Origin: Chloropicon primus
Taxonomy: Eukaryota; Chlorophyta; Chloropicophyceae; Chloropicales; Chloropicaceae
Direction: 5' to 3'
DNA length: 64,000 nt
Assembly: GCA_023205875.1 (NCBI GenBank)
Contig: CP060764.1
Location: 1-64,000 of the forward strand
Shown here: positions 19,563 to 27,413 of the stretch, piece by piece
How the letters are laid out: each line of letters starts with the position of its first letter
Numbering within the stretch: the stretch's first letter is position 1
The notes under the pieces: model-generated
The model's database searches: none
The model's input: the letters and a program-made list of their open reading frames with translations, nothing else
Told to the model about the DNA's origin: nothing
Translations under genes and position numbers: made by a program

Positions 19563-20255
19563 CGCGACGACGACTCAACCTCTTACCCCTCTCCTCTCCT
19601 CTCCTCTCCTCTCCTCGATCCCTTTCCCTTTGCCTTTCGCTCGATCCCTTTGCCTTTGCCTCGCCTCCACGAAACGAAACAAGGCAACCAGCCGACCGAT
19701 CGAAAGACCACGACAAGCGCCGTCGCGTGAAGCCCTTGCGTTCGTCTCAAGACCTCGACCCTGACCGCTCCTCGCCGCAAACGATCGCTCCGCTCCTCCG
19801 CTCCTCCGCTCGCTCGATCCAACTGCAACTGCGGCGCCACACGAGGGGTAAGTGATGTTCGAGGAAGGGAGCGACGAGGGGCGCGGCCTTGGGAGCGACG
19901 AGGGGCGAGGGTCTACACCATGGAAATCCTTGGGTCGCGGGCTTTCGAATGAGCGCTCCCTCGACGCGTTTGGCGTCCGAACGAGGATGAGGGACACTGA
20001 AACGAATGGTTTTGTCTTGTTGATGCCACGAGAAGGGAAGGGGAAGAGGGCGAGGTAGACGGCGAGAGAGGGGAGGAGGTCGAGATAGGGGGCAACAGGA
20101 GTGATCTTCGCCTCGTGATCTTTCGAAAGAGCCCTCACTCGAAGGGAATGGCGTCGTGGTGAGGACGAGAGAGGGGTGAGACGAGGGAGGGAGAGAGGAG
20201 GGCAGAGGCGAGGAGGGCAGAGGCGAGAGGCGAGAGGCGAGAGGGGGCGCAGCGC
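19563..20255. other. Divergent intergenic interval
   Basis: Upstream regions of the DFRP1-like gene and the aspartyl protease. It has (CTCTC)n at 19595-19615 and repeated GGAGCGACGAGGGGCG at about 19867-19905. Long minus-strand frames here are Arg/Pro-rich and repetitive, and I do not regard them as genes. Confidence 0.5.
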
Positions 20256-22607
20256 ATGATAAGGACCAAGTGGAAGCTGTGCCATCCCAGGCACAATGCC
20301 AAGGCGTGCTATTGGGGGGGCAAAGGCGAGGGGAACGGACTCGGTGCCGGAGTGAAGAGAGACGTGTTGTTCGGGCCAGGCCACTATGGTGCTGGGAGGA
20401 GGCACGTGTTGGCGACGGCGACGGGGGGGAGGGGTGCGTTGGGCTTGAGGGCGTACGCCGAGGTGCAGCATGGGGCAGCCTTGCCGCTGGGTCTCCTGGA
20501 CGCCCACTCAGGGAGGGAGCTGCAGCTGCAGCGGAGGACGGGCCTGGGCGCGTTGTCGCGCGGGCTCACCGACGCCGCGGGGCTCCGCTGCTTGCTGGGG
20601 CATAGACCGCTGCTGAGGGGGTTGCGCTGCAATGCGAAGAGCAAGGCTGATGCCTCGACGAAGGTCAGCGTGAAGGGGAAGAAGGGGACGAAGGCCAGGA
20701 ATACCTTGACGGCGCGGACGGAGAACGCGAGCACGGACACCAGGGCCGGTGGCGACGACGGGGGCGCCGGGAACACCTACTTGGACCACGTCCTCACGCA
20801 GCTGACGAGGACGCAGTTGCCCTTCCTCCAAGGGGCTTCCGAGGCCTCGGAAGGTGCGGACCTCGAGGCCGGCCCCTGGGACAGCTCAAAGTCCGTCGTG
20901 GTCGTGCAGGGCGAGGCCAAGCACTTGGGAATGAAGTGCACTTGGAAGCAGCACTTTCATTACAACACCGGGGCGTTCTGCGAGGAGCTGGTGAACGATG
21001 ACATGCACGTCTGGTGGGGGTACGACGGAAAGGACACCACCTGGGAGGTGGATTTCAGTGGGCTGCCATCGATTCTTGAGCTGGACGACAAGGAGACCTC
21101 GCTGCTGTGCACTTGGATCAGAAACGGGATCTGGTTGGTGCCTGGGTTGAGGGAGAACCAGCTGAAGATCACCTTGGCGGAGGAAGTGAAGGAGCCCGGG
21201 GACTGGCAGCTCCTGAGGGAGCAGTCCTATGGGAGGGCCGCGGGCAGTCAGGGTAGGGGGGTCGTGGTCAGAGAAAGGCAGGGCAAGGCAGGAGGAGGGA
21301 GCGACTCAACCATACTGGAGGTTCAACTGAAGGAAGGAAAGGTGAAGGCGAGGCTTCAGGTCTGCACCAAGACTTGGCGGCCCATGGACTTGACTCTGCC
21401 CGTCTGCGGGGACATCGAAAAGACGACGTACACGGACTTTGAGGCCATGTGCAAGGTGGACGAGGGGGAGCTCGATGTCGTTTACCCGAGGCACACGGTT
21501 CAGGTGGCGTCGGGAGGCGGGAAGAACGAGTATTGGGCGACCGAGTGCTACTTGAGGGATGCCAACGAGGAAAAGGAGGGCTCCTTTGACTTGTTCACTG
21601 TTCCGGAGGTGCCACTTTTTCCGCCAGACACTAGCTTTGACGCCGATATGAAGGGGGAGATCGATTACTTTCAAGCCAGGAGTGGCCACATCGTTGTCAA
21701 GCCCAAGATAAACGGCAAGGAGATCCCAGGGATGATGATTCTGGACACCGGGGCCAGCGGGTTTGTGATCACGAAGAAACTCGCGGATGACCTGGATCTG
21801 GAAGCCTTCGGGGAGCTCTACGTTGCTGGTGTCACTCAGAAAGTAAAGAGCCAGTTCAGAAGAGCCTCGTCCATCCAGCTCGGTCCCGTCTGCATGAGAA
21901 ACCCTTTGTTCATGGAGATGAACATCGATGGCGTCGTCCACGGTTCCCCGGAGCCTGTGGTCGGCATCCTGGGCTACGACTTTTTCAGGCGGTGTGTGGT
22001 CGAGATGCCCCCGCTGGAGCAGACCGTTCTCCGCAGCGGCTTTGTTCCGAGCAGCTACATGCCTCGCCCGGAGAGGAAGATCATGGTCTATGATCCCACC
22101 CAGTACGAGGAGCTGAACCACAAGTACGCGGACAAGCTCGTGTGGAAAGATTTGCAGCTTGTGGCCAACGTGCCCCACATTTACGCCACCTTTGGGAAGG
22201 ACAGCAAAAACGGAAGCGCAAAGGATGGTGGGGAAGAGGAGGAGCACTTGGCGCTCTTCATGCTGGATTCTGGCGCCGGGGGTGCCGGTATCATGTTCCA
22301 CGCCAGGGCGAGCCAGGAGTACCAGCTGCTGGAGCCCAGCGAGCTGGAGAGCCTGAGCAACACCAAGTCTATCCGCGGCATTGGGGGGGAAGCGAGTTCA
22401 GGGGGAATGAAAGTGATCGAGGGAAAAATGAAGTACCTGCAGGTGTCCGGGGCAAGGTTTGAGAACGTACTTTCCCTTATCGCAATGGGAGGGGGGTTCG
22501 ACCTCAGCCTTCACACCGCGGGAATGATTTGTGCTGATCTGATGGTTCAGTGCCGAGTAATCTTTGACTACCCGAGGAGGCGGTTTGCCATGATTCAAGG
22601 GGAGTAA
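20256..22607 (+). CDS. Predicted plastid protein with two aspartyl-protease active-site loops
   Basis: The 783-residue frame starts with about 130 residues of basic, Leu/Gly-rich sequence resembling an organelle transit peptide. A middle domain (about 205-440) of unknown type follows. The C-terminal half has two retropepsin-like units. The first has MMILDTGASGFVI (Asp497) and GILGYDFFRR. The second has LFMLDSGAGGAGIMF (Asp671) and a closing strand RVIFDYPRRRFAMI. Two lobes in one chain, each with a D-T/S-G triad, suggest a self-contained bilobal protease. Similar proteins exist in plants and bacteria. The flanks are ordinary host genes and I see no reverse transcriptase or repeats around it. 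The substrate is unknown. Confidence 0.7.
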   Translation: MIRTKWKLCHPRHNAKACYWGGKGEGNGLGAGVKRDVLFGPGHYGAGRRHVLATATGGRGALGLRAYAEVQHGAALPLGLLDAHSGRELQLQRRTGLGALSRGLTDAAGLRCLLGHRPLLRGLRCNAKSKADASTKVSVKGKKGTKARNTLTARTENASTDTRAGGDDGGAGNTYLDHVLTQLTRTQLPFLQGASEASEGADLEAGPWDSSKSVVVVQGEAKHLGMKCTWKQHFHYNTGAFCEELVNDDMHVWWGYDGKDTTWEVDFSGLPSILELDDKETSLLCTWIRNGIWLVPGLRENQLKITLAEEVKEPGDWQLLREQSYGRAAGSQGRGVVVRERQGKAGGGSDSTILEVQLKEGKVKARLQVCTKTWRPMDLTLPVCGDIEKTTYTDFEAMCKVDEGELDVVYPRHTVQVASGGGKNEYWATECYLRDANEEKEGSFDLFTVPEVPLFPPDTSFDADMKGEIDYFQARSGHIVVKPKINGKEIPGMMILDTGASGFVITKKLADDLDLEAFGELYVAGVTQKVKSQFRRASSIQLGPVCMRNPLFMEMNIDGVVHGSPEPVVGILGYDFFRRCVVEMPPLEQTVLRSGFVPSSYMPRPERKIMVYDPTQYEELNHKYADKLVWKDLQLVANVPHIYATFGKDSKNGSAKDGGEEEEHLALFMLDSGAGGAGIMFHARASQEYQLLEPSELESLSNTKSIRGIGGEASSGGMKVIEGKMKYLQVSGARFENVLSLIAMGGGFDLSLHTAGMICADLMVQCRVIFDYPRRRFAMIQGE

Positions 22608-22730
22608 GGACGGCGTGACGAGTTTTAGGGGGTGCGATGGTTTTTGACATGTAACGTGCGCTTGCTTGTGTACAAATTCAATTCATTGTTTGCCTTTTCC
22701 CTCTCCCGTCCAGCACCAGCCAGACCACAC

Positions 22731-24095
22731 TTAGGCGCCGGGCCGTCTCAACCTGTCTCCCCCTGAGAGGATCTCAACCTTTTCGATGACGTCCCCACCT
22801 TCAACTTGCGCCACCAGGTCAGCTCCACTGGTCACGTACCCCACCACGCTGAACTGCCCCTCGTCGAAACTGAGCCCGGCCAAACCTCCCATGGATTCGT
22901 CAAACTTGTAGATGAAGAAATTCTCTGTGCTGGACTTGTTCGCGTCAGCGCTGTCGTGAGACATCACAACGGCACCGAAGACGCTCATGGGAAGGATGGG
23001 GTACTCCATCTCGAGCACGTCAAGCTGCTGGTTGTAGAAGGGTTCGAACTCCCCGGTCTGAAAAATCTCCAGCGGAAGAGTTTTTGGCACAAACTCGCCA
23101 CTGGAAGCGGGCTCCCCTCCGTCCATTTCGGCAGCGCCCTCAGCCTCAGACGCCTGGGCAAAGGCTCCCTTCTTTGCATTCATGATCAAGGCGGTGCCGT
23201 TCAAGTCCTGAAGAATTTCGATGCCATCGTACTTCCTGCTCTTGATGTTGGTCAGGAGCTGGCCCGAGGTCACGGGCGCGGAGAATCCGTCCAGGTCTAT
23301 CGTCACCGTTCCCACCGAGTCCTGCCTCGTCTCCTCGTCCAGGACGTACAGTTTTGGGGATCCAGCCTTCTTCCTTATGGTCAGCCTTACCTGGGCGCGG
23401 CCTGTGAGGACCGGGTACTTTGCTACCAGATCCCTTGGCAGGCTGTACGGCAGCCCCCTAACTTGGGCCAGCTCTACCGTGTTCACGTTGCTAAGCGCCA
23501 CGCTCAGGTACTTGGTGCTGTACGTCGCGTCCTTGTATTCGATCCCTCTCAGCACTTGGCCAAAGGCCACGTCCATACTTTCGATGTTTTCCCGAACCTG
23601 TCGCTGCGCCTCTTCCCCGGCCGTAACGTCCTTCAAGATGGCTTCCATGACGCTCGGGTTCCTGACCTTGTCCCTGCACTCTGTCAGCTTCTGGCCCATC
23701 TTGTCCCACTGCTTCCTTTGAGGAATCCTCAGCAAGGAGGCCACGTCCTCGAGCAGCTTCTGTATCTCGGCCATCTCCGAGTTCACCACCGGCGTCGACC
23801 GCCTCAACGCCGCCTCCGCGTTCCTCGGTATCTTTGCGTTCGGGTTGCCCTTCAGGATCGCATGCGCGGGGGAAGCCACCGCCAGGGGAAGCTGCAAGCA
23901 CACGCAGAGGGCCACCACTGGAACCTTGGAACCCAGCACCTCCAACGAGGATTCCAGCAGCGTGGAGAACCACGTCTTCGTCCTCGGCCTCGAGGCGTGG
24001 CATCCCGTCCCTACACGCCGTGAAGCGAGGCACGAACGCCTCAGCCTCCTGCCCTGACTCCAGTCTCTCCCTCTCCCTCGAGGAGGAGAAGCCAT
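22731..24095 (-). CDS. CYP38: Thylakoid-lumen cyclophilin, CYP38/TLP40 type
   Basis: The frame encodes a bipartite targeting region: an Arg-rich stroma-targeting part, then VVALCVCLQLPLAVASPAHA ending in an AHA lumenal cleavage site. An N-terminal helical-bundle domain follows (about 85-225). The cyclophilin-type domain comes last (TIDLDGFSAPVTSGQLLTN, KYDGIEILQDLNG, PLEIFQTGEFEPFYNQQ, VVGYVTSGADLVAQVEGGDV). The order and spacing match plant CYP38, which assists photosystem II assembly and may lack isomerase activity. I chose the Met at 24095. An upstream Met at 24179 would add a repeat-derived poly-Ile stretch and overlap the neighbouring gene. Confidence 0.9.
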   Translation of the reverse strand: MASPPRGRGRDWSQGRRLRRSCLASRRVGTGCHASRPRTKTWFSTLLESSLEVLGSKVPVVALCVCLQLPLAVASPAHAILKGNPNAKIPRNAEAALRRSTPVVNSEMAEIQKLLEDVASLLRIPQRKQWDKMGQKLTECRDKVRNPSVMEAILKDVTAGEEAQRQVRENIESMDVAFGQVLRGIEYKDATYSTKYLSVALSNVNTVELAQVRGLPYSLPRDLVAKYPVLTGRAQVRLTIRKKAGSPKLYVLDEETRQDSVGTVTIDLDGFSAPVTSGQLLTNIKSRKYDGIEILQDLNGTALIMNAKKGAFAQASEAEGAAEMDGGEPASSGEFVPKTLPLEIFQTGEFEPFYNQQLDVLEMEYPILPMSVFGAVVMSHDSADANKSSTENFFIYKFDESMGGLAGLSFDEGQFSVVGYVTSGADLVAQVEGGDVIEKVEILSGGDRLRRPGA

Positions 24096-24175
24096 TCCGA
24101 GGAGGTTTGTTGTCATGATGATGATGATGATGATGTTGATGGTGGTGGTGGCGGTGGTGATCCCTGGCGTTTCCT

Positions 24176-24447
24176 TCACCTGTTTTGGTTTCTTTGGCGT
24201 CTGCTGGCGTAGTCTGTGGTGTCCGGCCCAATATCCTTGGACCCAATGTTCGTGTACGCTCCCCTAATGGCGGCCTGGGCGGACAAAGGCCTCTCCGTCT
24301 TGGTCGTCAGTGTGTTCTGGGGATCCAGCTTGGCCTGGAACCATAGAAGTGGTCCCAGCCCTAAGCCGCACAAGACAGCCCCGGCGAGGACAAGGGCCGT
24401 TCTCCTCGTGCCTGCCTTTTGGGCCTCCCTGTATTCCCTCGCTCTCC
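24176..24447 (-). CDS. Small conserved single-TM protein, 3' exon (5' exon not found)
   Basis: The frame gives a basic start (REYREAQKAGTRRT), one membrane segment (ALVLAGAVLCGLGLGPLLWF) and a tail ERPLSAQAAIRGAYTNIGSK followed by DIGPDTTDY. That tail, with RGAYxNxGSKDxGPD, resembles a small plant and algal organelle membrane protein whose function I do not know. No Met lies in frame before a possible acceptor (ACGTTCCCAG, ending at 24448). The only room before Fanzor copy 2 is about 80 bp. The first exon may lie beyond the element, or it may have been lost. The stop at 24176-24178 is 80 bp upstream of the CYP38 start. Confidence 0.5.
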
Positions 24448-24695
24448 CTGGGAACGTAATCTTTGCCCTCCTCCGCACGCAACAACAAGCAACACGACCC
24501 ACGACCACGACGATCCGATCGACGACAGATGTTGGAGGTTTTCCCCTGTTGGTGGGATTCCAGTGTATACCAGTTTGGTCACACCCAAAGGACAACCCAC
24601 AAAATGTTTGCTCGTGTTCTCACTTGCTGGACAAGGCCAGTCTATAGTTACGAGGAGTTACGAGGAGGGAAGCGAGTGAAACCCTAATAACCGTC

Positions 24696-25376
24696 ATGGC
24701 GCGATCAGGGAAGCGCCGTAAGAAAAAGGAGAAGCAGGGGAGTGGCTCGACGAGTTCCACAAGGAGGTCGCACTCTGGCGAGAGTCATGCTCAGGGCGAT
24801 TCGAGGTCGGGGCAGGAGTCTCCGACGACGGAGCCGTTACGTCGGTTCTGGAATCAGGGTTTAGCCTGGCTCTACGCGTTGTGCCTGCTTCCTATCGCGG
24901 ACGACCCCGCCTCTGCGGGTGAGGGTTCGAGCACGCCTCGCAAGAAGCGGGGGGGGAAGCGGAAGGAGAAGCCGCTGGACGACCCCGCCTCTGCTTTCGA
25001 GGAGGGTTCGAGCACGCCTCGCAAGAAGCGGGGGGGGAAGCGGAAGGGGCGTCCGCCGGAGGCGGACGCCTCTGCGGGTGAGAGTTCGAGCTCGTCAGGC
25101 AAGCCTCGCAAGAAGCCTCGCAAGAAGGGCAAGAAGAAGAACAAGAAGAAGGGTAAGAAGAAGAAGAACAAGAGGGGGAAGAAAGCAGGGAAGCAGCCGG
25201 GTGGCTTGGCGGACGACAGCGTGAAGAAGACCTGGTTCTCATCGATCAAGAGAGAACTTGTAGAGGTAAAGTGTCCGAAGACGGGATGGAGGTCGTGCTT
25301 GAACCTTCCAGAAGATTCTGTGGTATCCGTCGAGACATTGCAGTCGCCCGCCAAAAGGAAGAGGGGCAGAAACTGA
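24696..25376 (+). CDS. Lys/Ser-rich N-terminal ORF of Fanzor copy 2
   Basis: This intact 226-codon frame starts MARSGKRRKKKEKQGSGS. Two near-identical blocks (DDPASA followed by GSSTPRKKRGGKRK) and a Lys-rich tract (RKKPRKKGKKKNKKKGKK) look like repeated nuclear-localisation signals. An ordered-looking piece follows (VKKTWFSSIKRELVEV, GWRSCLNLPED). It overlaps the nuclease frame by about 105 bp in a different frame. Splicing could join the two. Frame-compatible options are a 41-nt intron 25271-25311 (acceptor TTGAACCTTCCAG) or a 104-nt intron 25266-25369 (donor GTAAAG). It could instead be a separate protein or an unusually long N-terminal extension of Fanzor. Confidence 0.6.
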   Translation: MARSGKRRKKKEKQGSGSTSSTRRSHSGESHAQGDSRSGQESPTTEPLRRFWNQGLAWLYALCLLPIADDPASAGEGSSTPRKKRGGKRKEKPLDDPASAFEEGSSTPRKKRGGKRKGRPPEADASAGESSSSSGKPRKKPRKKGKKKNKKKGKKKKNKRGKKAGKQPGGLADDSVKKTWFSSIKRELVEVKCPKTGWRSCLNLPEDSVVSVETLQSPAKRKRGRN

Positions 25377-26863
25377 AGACCTCCAAGGTATTGTCGGAGC
25401 GAACGGTGATGCGGACGAGGAAGCTTAGGATGCGCTTGAACCCTGAGCAGGCGAGAACACTTTGCAACTGGATGGGAGCTGCGCGTTTCACATACAACAA
25501 GTGTTTGGAGGCGGTCAAGAAGGAGGGTTTTCCGCTGGTTTGGACCGTCCTGCTGGACAGATTTGTGACGGCCAAACCGCGACGCCCTGAGGTCTTTGAG
25601 GGCCTGGAGAAAGAGCTGAAAGAAATCCAATGCTCTCCACGGCCATGGACAAAACAGGAGGCAGAGCTTTTCGCGGCCAGAGAGAACAGACTCGAGAGCC
25701 TCATTGGAGGCAGAGCTTTTCGCACCGAAGTGGCCAAGGACCGGGACTACGTTAGCGGGGCCTTTGTAAATCAGAAGCATCCTTGGCTGAAGGATACCCC
25801 CTGTGCCATCAGACAAGCTGCCGTGCGAAGTCTCATCAAGGCATGGGATTCGAACATCGCGAAGCAGGAAGCGATGAAGGAGCGCGGCGAGGAGAAGGGG
25901 CACCGCTTCGTTCTCAAGTATCGTCAACGTCAGCAACCGAGTTCTTGGACCATTGAAATTGATGCAAGAGAGTTAAAGAACGTGGAGACGATCGAAAGGC
26001 CAAACACGAGACACAAGGATGACACCAAGCACAAGAAACGACGCAAGTGGACCAAGCTGGAGGTGTTCAAGGAGAAGATGGCCGGCGGGCCCCTGTACTT
26101 GACGGAGGAGATCCCCGGGGGCAAGATCGAGGGTGCCGTGAAGATCACAAGAAATCGCCTTGGGCAGTTCCACATGCACATTCCCATCGCGACGCCATGG
26201 GATCGCCTGCCACCCCTGAAGCCTGAGAACAAGCGGAAGGTTGTCGCCCTGGATCCGGGAGTCAGGACCTTTCAGACGTCGTACTCGCCGCAAGAAGGCG
26301 TCGGGGAGTATGCCAAGGGCGAGCGAGGCTTCGCGAGGCTGTTCAACCTCTGCTGGAGGATTGATGAGATCATTTCCGAGCGCAAAGACCCAAAGGTGAA
26401 GCTCCCTTACCTCGACCGCCGCGACTTGAAGAGACAGCAATACGCCTGCATGGAGAAACTTCGAGGTCTGACGAACGAGCTTCACAAAAAGGTAGCCAAC
26501 GATCTATGCAGGAGGTTCGACACAATCCTCCTCCCGGAGTTCAAGTCCCAAGACATGGTGAAGAAGAACAACAACGGGAGACGCCGAGTGATCAGGAAGA
26601 AGACGGCTCGCACGCTCTTGACGTTGAGGCACTATGCGTTCAGAACGTTCTTGGCTTCCAAGGTGCTCTTGCACGGCAGTGAGCTGGCGATCGTGACGGA
26701 GGAGTACACCTCCAAGACCTGTGGCAAGTGCGGACACATCAAGGACAACCTGGGTGGAGCAGAGGTGTACAAGTGCCAGAAGTGTGGCTTCAAGTGCGGT
26801 CGGGATGTGAACGGGGCACGCAACGTCCTCCTGAAGCACTTGCGTCAACCAAAAAGTGTGTAA
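25271..26863 (+). CDS. Fanzor RNA-guided nuclease (TnpB-like), copy 2
   Basis: This 530-codon frame has the same architecture as copy 1: RuvC-I VVALDPGVRTF (D328), RuvC-II ILLPEF (E423), zinc ribbon TCGKCG and YKCQKCG (C484, C487, C502, C505) and RuvC-III CGRDVNGARNVLL (D512). All catalytic and zinc residues are present. About 17 residues differ from copy 1, scattered and mostly conservative (for example R486K in the zinc ribbon). The start is uncertain, since the true protein may begin in the upstream frame or at an internal Met. Fanzors cut DNA guided by RNA from their own element. Confidence 0.94.
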   Translation: MSEDGMEVVLEPSRRFCGIRRDIAVARQKEEGQKLKTSKVLSERTVMRTRKLRMRLNPEQARTLCNWMGAARFTYNKCLEAVKKEGFPLVWTVLLDRFVTAKPRRPEVFEGLEKELKEIQCSPRPWTKQEAELFAARENRLESLIGGRAFRTEVAKDRDYVSGAFVNQKHPWLKDTPCAIRQAAVRSLIKAWDSNIAKQEAMKERGEEKGHRFVLKYRQRQQPSSWTIEIDARELKNVETIERPNTRHKDDTKHKKRRKWTKLEVFKEKMAGGPLYLTEEIPGGKIEGAVKITRNRLGQFHMHIPIATPWDRLPPLKPENKRKVVALDPGVRTFQTSYSPQEGVGEYAKGERGFARLFNLCWRIDEIISERKDPKVKLPYLDRRDLKRQQYACMEKLRGLTNELHKKVANDLCRRFDTILLPEFKSQDMVKKNNNGRRRVIRKKTARTLLTLRHYAFRTFLASKVLLHGSELAIVTEEYTSKTCGKCGHIKDNLGGAEVYKCQKCGFKCGRDVNGARNVLLKHLRQPKSV

Positions 26864-27151
26864 CTCCTCAGGGTTGCACATACGTTTGTTAGTACGGGCT
26901 GCCGTGCGCTAAGTGGGCGGAAGTATTCGTTCATGTACGGTGGAATGGTCGTGGTAGGGCTGAATTACCCTGCCGAGAAACTTACAAACTCGGTGAAACG
27001 ACCTTTGCAGAAAACTAACAGGTAAGTAGGGGCCGGCCTCCTCTTTCAGTGGAAAGGAGAACTTGCCTTTGTGCTTCCAGTATTGACTGTGATTTCCCTA
27101 CCGTCCTTTCGTGACTTTTCTGTGTGCTGTTTTGATCTGATGTCTGAACAC
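26864..27151 (+). ncRNA. Candidate omega-RNA / 3' guide-RNA region of Fanzor copy 2
   Basis: This 288-base noncoding stretch runs from the Fanzor stop to the element end. A 7-bp hairpin pairs 26953-26959 with 26968-26974 (GGTAGGG with CCCTGCC, one G-U pair, 8-nt loop). A second, partly competing 5-bp hairpin pairs 26973-26977 with 26989-26993 (CCGAG with CTCGG). At 27019-27027 it carries a perfect CAG/GTAAGT donor, followed by an acceptor-like TTTGTGCTTCCAG ending at 27080, which would define a 59-nt intron. The near-absence of changes from copy 1 supports an RNA-level function. Identity as the guide RNA is inferred from other Fanzor/TnpB systems. Confidence 0.5.
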
Positions 27152-27413
27152 CATAACAAAAGAATAAGATATTGATATACTTATTGGCTTTGATGCATGG
27201 TTTGGTTTGATCGTCTCTTCCACTTTCCCAGGAGGAGAGGAACTGCAACTTGGATGGAGGGGAACCTTGGCTTTGATGCATTGTGTTGTGGGTAGGTAGG
27301 GAGGGGGAGAGTCGTGTTGGCGGGTGAGGTGTTGGAGGGGATCCACGGCTGGGGTTCTGTGCGGGATCAATCCGGTGGATGCGAACAAGAATCAAAGGTG
27401 TTGATAAGAAAGA

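Larger units (their letters stand above)
24530..27151 (+). mobile_element. Fanzor (TnpB-like) element, copy 2, 2622 bp
   Basis: The same element as 4210-6816, but on the plus strand. It begins TGTTGGAGGTTTTCCCC at 24530 and ends GATGTCTGAACAC at 27151. The gene order is 166-bp 5' leader, Lys/Ser-rich frame (24696), Fanzor nuclease (25271) and 288-bp conserved 3' region. The flanks (GACGACAGA on the left, CATAACAAA on the right) show no target-site duplication. Both reading frames are uninterrupted, so this copy looks like the more intact one. No transposase is encoded. Confidence 0.9.

Noticed and set aside
20256-22607. Retropepsin-like motifs as a possible retroelement remnant
   Set aside because: No reverse transcriptase, integrase or terminal repeats lie nearby. 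The frame is long and whole with an organelle-type leader, so it is a host gene.
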